Shown here one piece after another: positions 47,284-56,072 of a DNA stretch of 64,000 nt (its first letter is position 1; each line of letters begins with the position of its first letter). The stretch is from RUG191 sp045642225 (GTDB taxonomy: Bacteria; Bacillota; Clostridia; Lachnospirales; Lachnospiraceae): the NCBI GenBank assembly GCA_045642225.1, contig JAZUIN010000024.1, forward strand, positions 124,001-188,000, given 5' to 3'. Position numbers and translations under genes: made by a program. Below the pieces are notes generated by a model, which was not told the DNA's origin, made no database searches, and was given only the letters and a program-made list of their open reading frames with translations.

Positions 47284-48525
47284 TTAATCTTTCCATAAAT
47301 GTAAAAAATTATTATTTAAATCTCCACTTATGTGAGCTGACACTCTACAAATATTAACATCCCACATCGGTGTCATTAAAATAGGTATCACATATAAAAT
47401 AAAAACATATGGTTTTGTTTTTAATTCCCCTACTTCTTCGTCCAACACTTCCAAAAAAACTTCATCTTTCTTTGCCACAAGATATGCAAATATTAGTATA
47501 TAATACATTAATACAGAAAACATCCATCTTCCATAATCTACTTTTAAAATAAGATTTGGTACTATTGTCAAAACTCCGATAGATAAAACTATGTATTTAT
47601 ACTTTTGAACTTTATACGTTCTTCTGATGACATTAACAAAAATCTTAACTAATAAAACAATATAAGGCATCATAATTAGGGCGTAAAAAGGAAATTCAAC
47701 AAAATTTTTAAAATGGTGTTCCCGTTCTGATACTGTAGGATCTATCCCTAATATTTCATGCTGTAATAAAGCTTTGTGACACCCTTCTGTGTCCTTTGAT
47801 ATCAACGTTGCAGCATCAACTACTTTATTATAAACCTCCATATCCGATGTATGTGCAAAAAAATTAAGATACAAGAATAATATTGAGGCACTAACAAATG
47901 ACAATATAAACAATATTGCGTACTTTGTTTTATTCTTCTTATCTTCTTCTAAAAATCGATATATTAATATCACTAATGTTACATTAAACAACATAAACAC
48001 GTATGCTTGATGAAACATTACTGCTATACAAGAAAGTGGAATAACCATCCATTCCATTTTCCTTATCAACAATAAAAAAACACATATTATTGAAATAATC
48101 AAAAGAAAAATATCTACTCTTCCAAAATTAAATGAATTAGAGAAAAAAGATACGCCAAAAACCACCAACAGTATCGTAATAATTTGAACATGTTGATAAT
48201 TCTTTTCATCCGCTTTGTTTATTAAGTAAAAGCAAAATAATAAAATCAATAACAAAAAACATATTGTTATAATTTGTGTATACAACAACACACCATTATA
48301 GTTGAAAATATCAAACGGCATTACCATATTAAATACACGAAATAGCGTTCCACTTAATCCTCTTGACACAAATCCACTTTCATAGGACAAGGCAATTATT
48401 GATGAATTATAAGAATTTACATATCCACCATAATCTCTCATAAAAATTACTACTTCTAATACAACGAGCAATATGCCTAAACTTATTTTTTTTCTCTTTT
48501 CTATCATTTTGAACTTACCTTCCAT
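47284..48525 (-). CDS. Polytopic membrane protein, repeated ~410-residue family (member 6)
   Basis: A 413-residue member with YNSSIIALSYESGFVSRGLSGT (Glu-Ser for the usual Lys-Tyr), FGRVDIFLLIIS, MFHQAYVFMLFNVTL, QHEILGIDPTVSEREHH and LKVDYGRWMFSVLMYY. The HQAY variant replaces HQGF. It belongs to the subtype with FMxFN, HEILGID and RW. The start may be the ATG at 48525 or at 48507. It lies between an acyltransferase and member 7. Confidence 0.82.
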   Translation of the reverse strand: MEGKFKMIEKRKKISLGILLVVLEVVIFMRDYGGYVNSYNSSIIALSYESGFVSRGLSGTLFRVFNMVMPFDIFNYNGVLLYTQIITICFLLLILLFCFYLINKADEKNYQHVQIITILLVVFGVSFFSNSFNFGRVDIFLLIISIICVFLLLIRKMEWMVIPLSCIAVMFHQAYVFMLFNVTLVILIYRFLEEDKKNKTKYAILFILSFVSASILFLYLNFFAHTSDMEVYNKVVDAATLISKDTEGCHKALLQHEILGIDPTVSEREHHFKNFVEFPFYALIMMPYIVLLVKIFVNVIRRTYKVQKYKYIVLSIGVLTIVPNLILKVDYGRWMFSVLMYYILIFAYLVAKKDEVFLEVLDEEVGELKTKPYVFILYVIPILMTPMWDVNICRVSAHISGDLNNNFLHLWKD

Positions 48526-48535
48526 AAAAACCTTT

Positions 48536-49588
48536 TTATAGCCATTTCCCTACGTACGGAATCTTAGACAGTAGTTCCTGTATCACCCATGAAACTAGAA
48601 GAATCGTTATTGAATATACTAATATGTCTATTGGAGAACAGGAGAACAAAATACCAATAGGAATTAAACCTGTTCTAAAAAATAGTATTACAAAAGTCAT
48701 ATGCATAAAATATATACCCAATGTTTGTTTGCCTATACGTTTAAAAACTTTACTAAAAAAGCCAGAATAAATTTTTTTGTTTTTTACCAACAAAAAAATA
48801 ACTATAGCATAAAGAACTACTACAGGACTCAAATAAGACATGTATTCCACACGTATATCACCTAAAGTTATTTTATCATATATTGTAAATGACAAGCCCA
48901 AACAAAAAACAACTACAGCACCTACAGTTAATACTATTTTATTTACTTTCTTTTGTTCATATGTATTTAAATAATATCCCAAAACCGGATACCCGATATA
49001 ACCTATAAATAATCCTATAAATCTAAAATTATTTGATAAATTATTCAAAAATTCAAAATAGCCACCTTGCACAATAATAAACAACATATTAAAAATAGCC
49101 CAAACCAACAAGAAATACTCTATCGTTCTTCTATCTGCACCTTTAACAAATGCTCTTAAAATTGGCAGCGCTAAATATATTCCAATTAACGCATACACAT
49201 ACCAAAAATGGAACTCCAAATCTGCAGTACAAAATTCTTTTATATACGCTTTTATCACGTTGAATATACCATTAAATCCACCGTTTAAAAATACATTTAT
49301 AACTTTATATATAGCACCCCAAATAAATGCTGCAATTATAATATTTAATATATATTTTGAAAAAATTCTTTTTATTGTCAATTGCTTATTTGGCTCTAAA
49401 AAAACAACACCAGTTGTCATCAAAAAGACTGGCACAGAAAATCTCGCCAAAGAATAAACTGTAGTACATATTATAACATTTGACAATGACAATTCTCTAT
49501 AAAATCCTTCAGTAGATACATGAATTACTATTACCGCAAAAATAGCTACACCTTTTAGAAAATCAAGGTAATCTTTCCTTTGTTCCAT
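48536..49588 (-). CDS. Acyltransferase-3 family membrane protein (copy 10)
   Basis: A 350-residue Acyl_transf_3 protein with K12 and H23 in FLKGVAIFAVIVIHVSTEGF, then VPVFLMTTGVVFLEPNKQ at ~53-70 (MTTG in place of the common MISG). It is the only acyltransferase inside the seven-member array and splits it into 46055-48525 and 49638-55974. The upstream gap has an 8-base inverted repeat. Confidence 0.87.
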   Translation of the reverse strand: MEQRKDYLDFLKGVAIFAVIVIHVSTEGFYRELSLSNVIICTTVYSLARFSVPVFLMTTGVVFLEPNKQLTIKRIFSKYILNIIIAAFIWGAIYKVINVFLNGGFNGIFNVIKAYIKEFCTADLEFHFWYVYALIGIYLALPILRAFVKGADRRTIEYFLLVWAIFNMLFIIVQGGYFEFLNNLSNNFRFIGLFIGYIGYPVLGYYLNTYEQKKVNKIVLTVGAVVVFCLGLSFTIYDKITLGDIRVEYMSYLSPVVVLYAIVIFLLVKNKKIYSGFFSKVFKRIGKQTLGIYFMHMTFVILFFRTGLIPIGILFSCSPIDILVYSITILLVSWVIQELLSKIPYVGKWL

Positions 49589-49599
49589 TAATTATTATA

Positions 49600-49624
49600 A
49601 TGATTATCTACCTTTAATAATCAT
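49600..49624 (-). repeat. Inverted repeat after array member 5
   Basis: ATGATTAT (49600-49607) and ATAATCAT (49617-49624) are perfect 8-base arms around a 9-base loop, in the 49-base gap between member 5 and acyltransferase copy 10. On the minus strand an AAAGGAG site stands just upstream and opens only the tiny frame MIIKGR. Confidence 0.6.
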
Positions 49625-49637
49625 ATACTCCTTTCAT

Positions 49638-50855
49638 CTATTCTCTAAACCCTACTATTCTCAAAATGTTATAAGTCAACCTACTAATTTCTGTATCATA
49701 TAAAGGCATAAAAATGAGCGGATATATTACCAATATAATTGTAAAACTTGATATCTCTTTCAATCTCATTTTCATATTATTTAATTTAGCTGAAATCAAA
49801 TTATCCTTCATACAAATCAAAGCAATACATATTACAACATAGTAAAAAACTGTGTTGTAGACATATCTTCCATAATCAACCTTAAGAATCCACTCTGGAA
49901 GAAGTGTTAACGAACCAAGTAAAACCAGCCAATACGCAACCATATCATTTCTATTTTTTAATCCCTTTAACAAAGACACAAAAAACTGTATTGCCATCAA
50001 AACATATGGTAAACATAACACTACAAAAATTGGAAATTCAACTCTATTCTGAAGATGCCAGAAGCTTTCATCTTCATACACATCTTGTCCTAACAATTCG
50101 TGTTTAAATAACATCTTATAATAATCTCCATTTGGAGAAATATTTTTTGCATTTTCAACCATTTCATTATATGCTTCAATGCTTACATTATTTCGTGCAA
50201 ATTCAAAATACAAAAACAGTACAGATACAAGAACAAATGTTAATCCAAATAATACATAATATTTTTTCTTATTATTACTTTTAAGCGCTTTATATAAAAT
50301 TAATACCAAAACAATATTAACATTTGTAAACACAAATCCCTGGTGAATTGACATCGCTAACCCACATAAAGGAATAATAAGCCATTCTACTTTTTCTAAC
50401 ACGAGAAGAAATACACATATCATACTTATCATTATAAGATAAATATCTATTCTTCCCATATTTTGTCTTGTCACATATGTCGGTATTGTAAAAATCATAA
50501 AAAATACTAATAAATACTTTATTGTATTTTTATTCTCTATACTCACACATTTTACAGCCAATATTCCAAGTATAAATATAAATATAAAGAACAATGCTGT
50601 TATCAAAATATTGGTATTGTATATCGAGTAGTAGTTCATCAAATCAAAAGGAAGTACTTTATCAAGCCACTGCCAAAATGTACCAACTATTCCTCTTGAA
50701 ATAAAGCCATACTTGTAACTTAATGCAAATAGTGATGTATTAAATTCACTCATTTCATGAGCAAAGTAATATATACAAGCAACCACCGAAAATATTCCAA
50801 GTCCAATGAAAAACCGTATGTCATTTTTTGTTAATTTGTTTTTTGTATTACTCAT
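49638..50855 (-). CDS. Polytopic membrane protein, repeated ~410-residue family (member 5)
   Basis: A 405-residue member with FNTSLFALSYKYGFISRGIVGT, MGRIDIYLIMIS, IHQGFVFTNVNIVL, KHELLGQDVYEDESFWH and LKVDYGRYVYNTVFYY. HELLG replaces HEILG. It belongs to the FTNxN/HExLGQ/RY subtype. It follows member 4 by four bases. The ribosome site is weak, as expected for coupled translation. Confidence 0.82.
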   Translation of the reverse strand: MSNTKNKLTKNDIRFFIGLGIFSVVACIYYFAHEMSEFNTSLFALSYKYGFISRGIVGTFWQWLDKVLPFDLMNYYSIYNTNILITALFFIFIFILGILAVKCVSIENKNTIKYLLVFFMIFTIPTYVTRQNMGRIDIYLIMISMICVFLLVLEKVEWLIIPLCGLAMSIHQGFVFTNVNIVLVLILYKALKSNNKKKYYVLFGLTFVLVSVLFLYFEFARNNVSIEAYNEMVENAKNISPNGDYYKMLFKHELLGQDVYEDESFWHLQNRVEFPIFVVLCLPYVLMAIQFFVSLLKGLKNRNDMVAYWLVLLGSLTLLPEWILKVDYGRYVYNTVFYYVVICIALICMKDNLISAKLNNMKMRLKEISSFTIILVIYPLIFMPLYDTEISRLTYNILRIVGFRE

Positions 50856-50859
50856 ATTT

Positions 50860-52077
50860 CTAATTCTTAAAAATAATTCCTGTTAAAGTTGTTACAACGT
50901 CACATATTCTATATCCACGAAACGGAATAAACATAAATAAATATGCTAATCCAATAAGTGCTATGATTTTATTTTTTATAACTATTTCTCGCTGTTTCAA
51001 TACTGCTTCTTGCATACGATTGTCTCTTAAACCAAGCAACACCAATACAATTGCCAAATAATAAAACACTATTGCAAATGCATAACGACCAAAATCCACC
51101 TTCAACAATATCTCTGGAACAAGCGTAAGTGGTGCAGCTATTACTATAAAGTTAATGAAACTATCCAATTTATTTTTTTTCGTCTTAGCAAAGTCTCTTA
51201 AAAAATAAATAATATAAACAATATATGGACTAAACAACACAAGAAAAATTGGAGTATCTTCCATATTCCACCTGTGATGTTCTACTTCCATCCCTTTTAT
51301 ATCTTGTCCTAAAATCTCATGTACCAAAACCTGTTCATGTGGATTATTATCAATTGTTATTTGTGCTGCCAAATTATATGTTTCATTATATACATTTACA
51401 TCAAATGTATGACTTAAAAACTCACAATACAAGAACACTAAAGATGGCAAAACAAATGTCAAACCCAGATATATTCCATATTTTATTTTTTGTCTTTTAT
51501 CTCGCTTAGTTAATACCTTATATAACAAAAGAACGAGTATAATATTTAAATTCATAAAGACAAAACCTTCATGAATCAAAGCTGCTATAAACACCGCAGG
51601 AATAATTAAAAATTCGCATTTTTCAAGGACAATTAATGTAAGACAAAATAATGTTATTATCATTAAATATACATCAAGACGTCCAAAATTATCTTTTGAT
51701 AAAAACATTGGAACAGCTAAGAAAATCATTACTAGAGCAATCCATTTGACATTTTCTAATTGTTTTTCTTCACATTTATAAACTAATGAAAAAACAAAAA
51801 ATAATATCATCAAAAAGTATATCGCTGTTGCTGCCTCTGATATTCTAAACACCATATTATATGTTAGTGCATCTAAACTAGTATATTTATCTAAAAACTG
51901 CAGAAATGATCCTAGCACACCACGAGACACAAATCCATACTTGTACGAAAATGCAAACACTGTTGTATTCATAATATCAAGAACTCTTTCCCAATACAGA
52001 AAGAGTGCAAGTAGCATATACACAAGTATCGCTCCAAAAAATATTCTGTTTTTCTTATTAGACAAAACTTCTTTCAA
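50860..52077 (-). CDS. Polytopic membrane protein, repeated ~410-residue family (member 4)
   Basis: A 405-residue member starting at TTG (52077), with AAGGTG eight bases upstream. Blocks: MNTTVFAFSYKYGFVSRGVLGS, FGRLDVYLMIIT, IHEGFVFMNLNIIL (HE in place of HQ), VHEILGQDIKGMEVEHH and LKVDFGRYAFAIVFYY. It mixes features of the two subtypes: FMxLN with HEILGQ and RY. Confidence 0.82.
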   Translation of the reverse strand: MKEVLSNKKNRIFFGAILVYMLLALFLYWERVLDIMNTTVFAFSYKYGFVSRGVLGSFLQFLDKYTSLDALTYNMVFRISEAATAIYFLMILFFVFSLVYKCEEKQLENVKWIALVMIFLAVPMFLSKDNFGRLDVYLMIITLFCLTLIVLEKCEFLIIPAVFIAALIHEGFVFMNLNIILVLLLYKVLTKRDKRQKIKYGIYLGLTFVLPSLVFLYCEFLSHTFDVNVYNETYNLAAQITIDNNPHEQVLVHEILGQDIKGMEVEHHRWNMEDTPIFLVLFSPYIVYIIYFLRDFAKTKKNKLDSFINFIVIAAPLTLVPEILLKVDFGRYAFAIVFYYLAIVLVLLGLRDNRMQEAVLKQREIVIKNKIIALIGLAYLFMFIPFRGYRICDVVTTLTGIIFKN

Positions 52078-52159
52078 TTTTTCTACACCTTACAATCATA
52101 TAAATTCACGAAGAAATCTCATATCAATACATACTTTATAATCTATAATCAAATCTTTA

Positions 52160-53386
52160 TCAAAAATAATTTTCCATCATCCCAACAAAATCATACAGTC
52201 TATAAGTAAACTTACAAATCGCAAGATCTGTAAATGGCGAAAATAACATTGCGTATGGCAACAATAAAATCGCAAAACGACATTTTTCATTTATAACATC
52301 TATTGTATTATCGAAACTTCTTATTACATTCTCGTCCTTCATTGCCATTAATGCCATAATTAGCACTACATAATACGCAATTACTGCAAATACCCATCTA
52401 CCATAATCAACCTTCATTATAAATAATGGTAATGTTGTAAGCGCACCTATGAGAACTACTATATATTTTAATTTATCTAATTTATTTCTTACGCCCTTTA
52501 TAAGCCTTACAAAAAACATTACCAGTATAGCTATAAACGGACTAAACAATACCAAAAATATTGGCAACTCGATTACATTTTGAACATGATAAAGCCATTC
52601 CTCCGATGTCAAATCGACACCTAGAATCTCCGCTCTAATCAAATCATTATGACTCTTATTGTTTTTACACATCCCATTTGCTAGTGATTTTATTTGTTCA
52701 TATGCATCTTGACCTGCAGGCTCTGCTAATCTAAAATACAAAAACATTGCCGAACCAAGAATAAATGTTAATAATAATACTATCAAATATTTCTTCGACT
52801 TTTCTTTATCCGCACTGACCAAACTAGACAAAAACCTATAAGCTAAAAGCGCTAATATAATGTTAAAATACATAAAAACATATCCCTCATGTATCATTAC
52901 ATTTAACATAGCGATTGGAACAACCAACCAAATAGCTTTATCTCTTACGATTAAAACAACTGCAAAAAACGATAAAAGAACTATATATAAATCAAGTCTT
53001 CCAAAATTGTAATACCCCGAAAAAGTTGGTATAACACATATAATGAAAAACGCTGATAATGCTTTCACATATCTATTATCTTCCGTCGTGTTCTTTAAAA
53101 CAAACGCGACAAAACAAATCGTACAAACTGCAAACAATATCGTTACAATCAATGTATAATTATTTACTGCTCTATAGCAATTCAAATTTACTGGTAATAT
53201 ATCATTTAAGCCTTGATACAAAGTCCCTATTAATCCCCTAGGAATAAATCCATACTTATACGAAAAGGCTAATGTTGTTGAATTATAACTATTTGTCCTA
53301 CTTGCAAGATTATATAAAATTAAAATCACAGAAAACACCGATAAAGATATCATAAATTTTCTATTATCTTTTATAATATTTTTCAT
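52160..53386 (-). CDS. Polytopic membrane protein, repeated ~410-residue family (member 3)
   Basis: A 408-residue member with YNSTTLAFSYKYGFIPRGLIGT (Pro for Ser before Arg-Gly), FGRLDLYIVLLS, IHEGYVFMYFNIIL, RAEILGVDLTSEEWLYH (Ala for His in HEILG) and MKVDYGRWVFAVIAYY. Ala in place of the otherwise conserved His makes that residue unlikely to be a universal catalytic residue. It belongs to the FMxFN/RW subtype, like 27335 and 54691. Confidence 0.82.
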   Translation of the reverse strand: MKNIIKDNRKFMISLSVFSVILILYNLASRTNSYNSTTLAFSYKYGFIPRGLIGTLYQGLNDILPVNLNCYRAVNNYTLIVTILFAVCTICFVAFVLKNTTEDNRYVKALSAFFIICVIPTFSGYYNFGRLDLYIVLLSFFAVVLIVRDKAIWLVVPIAMLNVMIHEGYVFMYFNIILALLAYRFLSSLVSADKEKSKKYLIVLLLTFILGSAMFLYFRLAEPAGQDAYEQIKSLANGMCKNNKSHNDLIRAEILGVDLTSEEWLYHVQNVIELPIFLVLFSPFIAILVMFFVRLIKGVRNKLDKLKYIVVLIGALTTLPLFIMKVDYGRWVFAVIAYYVVLIMALMAMKDENVIRSFDNTIDVINEKCRFAILLLPYAMLFSPFTDLAICKFTYRLYDFVGMMENYF

Positions 53387-53397
53387 TTCTTTATAAG

Positions 53398-53418
53398 TGA
53401 TTATCTATCAAATAATCA
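53398..53418 (-). repeat. Inverted repeat after array member 2
   Basis: TGATTAT (53398-53404) and ATAATCA (53412-53418) are perfect 7-base arms around a 7-base loop in the 54-base gap between members 2 and 3. On the minus strand a strong GGGAGG site stands upstream with only a two-codon frame after it. The layout matches the repeat at 49600-49624. Confidence 0.6.
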
Positions 53419-53440
53419 AAACATCCTCCCTATTAAGAAT

Positions 53441-54697
53441 TTATATCCACGAAAACAACCATACACTAACCTTGTGACATGCACCATTAATTACTACATC
53501 AAACATTGGAGTCAAAAGAAATGCATATACAAGAATCACTTGCGGAATCGGCAGAATACTTTTTATCTTATTCTTTATATAATCTAATGCATCGCCGGCA
53601 ACACTCCAATCGAGGACTATTAATGATATAGCTGTCACCAAATAATAATACAGCGTCATATATGTATAACGACCATAATCTACTTTAAGAATCATTTCAG
53701 GAACGATTGTCATTCCACCTAAGAGAAATGCTAACGCTATCCAAAAATTTCTATCTTGATTCCAAGCAAATTCTCCTCTATCAGCCTTTATTCTACCAAA
53801 AATCCTTTTGAAATAACTTACAAATATAATTATAAATGGACATGCTAACACCAACAATATAGGGAATTCTTTGTAATTATTAACATGATACTTCCATTCT
53901 TCCTTAAATACATCCTGCCCTAATATCTCATGATTTACAATCGACGTATTATAACTCTTACCATCATAAGATAACGATTTCGCAACTGATATCACATCTT
54001 CCGCAATTTGTTCTTTTCCATTAAAATGCGAAAAGAATTCAAAATATATAAATAACACACTAATACTTATTAACGTTAACGCAAATATCCAAATATATTT
54101 TTTTCTATCCTTACCTTTATCCATTAATATTAATGCAAATAAAACCACTAATATTACATTTGCATTAGTAAATACAAACCCTTGATGCAAAAGCATACAT
54201 ACAATAGACAACGGTACTACTAACCATTCTCCTTTTCTCATAACAAGAAGGCATGTCATTATAAGTGAAATAAGATATAACCACGTATCATATCTTCCAA
54301 ACATTTCATCTGAAACAAACATACATGCAGAAAAAATAGAAAGTAACACAAATAAATATCTCAAATTACTTATGTATTTCAAATCAACTCTTCTTAAACA
54401 TGTAACAAAGAAACAAAAGAAGCATATAAATAATATTAATGTACTAATAAATGTAAACCAAAATGCTGCCGTATAATTCATCATTTCAAAAGGCATAATC
54501 TCGTCCAATCCTTGATACAATGTTCCTAATAAGCCCCTTGAAATAAAACCATATTTGTACGACATCGCAAAATTTGTTGTGTTAAATTCTGATATCTCCT
54601 GTTGAAAATTTCTTATGGCATATACAATGAAAAATCCTACTAACGCTAACAAAAACCCATATTCTTTTTTTGTAAACTTTCTTTTATTTTCTACCAT
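53441..54697 (-). CDS. Polytopic membrane protein, repeated ~410-residue family (member 2)
   Basis: A 418-residue member with FNTTNFAMSYKYGFISRGLLGT, FGRYDTWLYLIS, LHQGFVFTNANVIL, NHEILGQDVFKEEWKYH and LKVDYGRYTYMTLYYY. It belongs to the FTNxN/HEILGQ/RY subtype. Its start overlaps the end of member 1 by seven bases. Confidence 0.82.
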   Translation of the reverse strand: MVENKRKFTKKEYGFLLALVGFFIVYAIRNFQQEISEFNTTNFAMSYKYGFISRGLLGTLYQGLDEIMPFEMMNYTAAFWFTFISTLILFICFFCFFVTCLRRVDLKYISNLRYLFVLLSIFSACMFVSDEMFGRYDTWLYLISLIMTCLLVMRKGEWLVVPLSIVCMLLHQGFVFTNANVILVVLFALILMDKGKDRKKYIWIFALTLISISVLFIYFEFFSHFNGKEQIAEDVISVAKSLSYDGKSYNTSIVNHEILGQDVFKEEWKYHVNNYKEFPILLVLACPFIIIFVSYFKRIFGRIKADRGEFAWNQDRNFWIALAFLLGGMTIVPEMILKVDYGRYTYMTLYYYLVTAISLIVLDWSVAGDALDYIKNKIKSILPIPQVILVYAFLLTPMFDVVINGACHKVSVWLFSWI

Positions 54698-55974
54698 ATT
54701 TCTCCTAAGAAATTCTCATTTATCACATTACTTATTCTCATAGTTAAAGTATCAACATGTACATCCCAAAATGGGAAGAAAAGCAAAGCATATATCAACA
54801 ATATATACCAAAACGAATATTTGCTTTTAACTTCATCAATAATCTCTATTAGAGAACTTGACACTATTTCATCACCCATAGCGACAAGTGCAATTACTAC
54901 TACATTCATATATGCTATCACTGCAAAGTCCCATCTTCCAAAATCCACCTTTAACAAATAACAAGGTAACATCGTGAGCGGCCCACAAATTACAGCAAGA
55001 TATTTTAATTTTTCTTGCTTGATTTTTGCTTTATTCCATATTTTTTTTACAAACTTAACGCCAAGTATAATAAACGGCATTGCAAAGACAACAATAATTG
55101 GTATTTCCACAAGATTTTCTATATGATAAGGAATCTCTGATTTTGTAAGGTCTATTCCCAGTATTTCATGATCTATTAATGTTTTATGATAATCCCCCTT
55201 AAGGCCTAATGCTTTAGCATCGCGAACTATTTCATCTAATATTTCCTCACCGTTAAAATGACTAAATAATTCAAAATACAAACAAAGCGCTGCTGTAACT
55301 ATTATTGTTAATACAAAGATAAATAAATATTTTTTATTAATTCGTATATACTTTTTCTCTGTATCTTCTTTACCCGTATTATATTCAAGCATCCTTACGA
55401 ACAAAAGCACAAGGATTATATTCAAAAACATAAACACATATCCTTGATGAATCATTACTCCTACCCCAGCCAAAGGTATTACTGCAAAAATATATTTACC
55501 CTTAATTATTATATAGGCTGCAAAAATACTTACAGCCAACATATATATATCTAATCTGCCAAAATTTCTTTTTGAAAAAAACATACTTACGCAATTAATT
55601 GCAAATAATATTATCACGTACTCTACATATATCAATTTATCTTCTGGTATCATCTCTAATATCTTTACAAAGAAAAATACCAAGCCTACTGCTAAAAGTA
55701 TTGTTACAATTAGCGTTACAATTATTGCCGCGTCATGATTCATCAAATCAATAGGAATAATCTTATCAATAAGTTGATATATACTTCCTATTAATCCTCT
55801 TGATAAAAATCCATACTTATAGCTAAATGCTAATACTGTTGAATTATAAGTTTGCATTTTCTGGTCATAATACAACAAAAAAGCCCCAACCATGAGACCT
55901 ATCAAGGACAACACAAAACCTTTTATGTTCTTTTTCCTATAATCAAATTGTCTAGTTTGATTATTATTTTCCAT
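54691..55974 (-). CDS. Polytopic membrane protein, repeated ~410-residue family (member 1, first in array)
   Basis: A 427-residue member and first gene of the 27-gene block. Blocks: YNSTVLAFSYKYGFLSRGLIGS at 43-64, FGRLDIYMLAVS at 138-149, IHQGYVFMFLNIIL at 175-188, DHEILGIDLTKSEIPYH and LKVDFGRWDFAVIAYM. About eleven hydrophobic helices; the conserved blocks fall in loops or at helix ends. AAGGTG lies six bases upstream of the ATG. A terminator for gmd lies only 60 bases upstream, so the block needs its own promoter or read-through. Confidence 0.82.
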   Translation of the reverse strand: MENNNQTRQFDYRKKNIKGFVLSLIGLMVGAFLLYYDQKMQTYNSTVLAFSYKYGFLSRGLIGSIYQLIDKIIPIDLMNHDAAIIVTLIVTILLAVGLVFFFVKILEMIPEDKLIYVEYVIILFAINCVSMFFSKRNFGRLDIYMLAVSIFAAYIIIKGKYIFAVIPLAGVGVMIHQGYVFMFLNIILVLLFVRMLEYNTGKEDTEKKYIRINKKYLFIFVLTIIVTAALCLYFELFSHFNGEEILDEIVRDAKALGLKGDYHKTLIDHEILGIDLTKSEIPYHIENLVEIPIIVVFAMPFIILGVKFVKKIWNKAKIKQEKLKYLAVICGPLTMLPCYLLKVDFGRWDFAVIAYMNVVVIALVAMGDEIVSSSLIEIIDEVKSKYSFWYILLIYALLFFPFWDVHVDTLTMRISNVINENFLGEIW

Positions 55975-56034
55975 CTACACACCTTATCTATAAATATATT
56001 TATATTATAAAAAAGTAATCTAAAAACCCACAAA

Positions 56035-56056
56035 AAGCCCGCTGTTTAGCGAGCTT
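56035..56056 (-). terminator. Terminator between gmd and the membrane-gene block
   Basis: On the minus strand AAGCTCGCT and AGCGGGCTT form a 9-pair stem (one G-U) with a 4-base loop, followed by TTTTTGTGGGTTTTT. The wobble pair would be a C-A mismatch in the other direction, so it acts on minus-strand transcripts. Confidence 0.85.
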
Positions 56057-56072
56057 AATGTTTCTCATTTCT

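Noticed and set aside
21355..55974. Mobile element or prophage as the source of the membrane-gene block
   Set aside because: I found no transposase, integrase, tRNA-end duplication or phage gene in the window; horizontal gain remains possible but unsupported by a direct mark.
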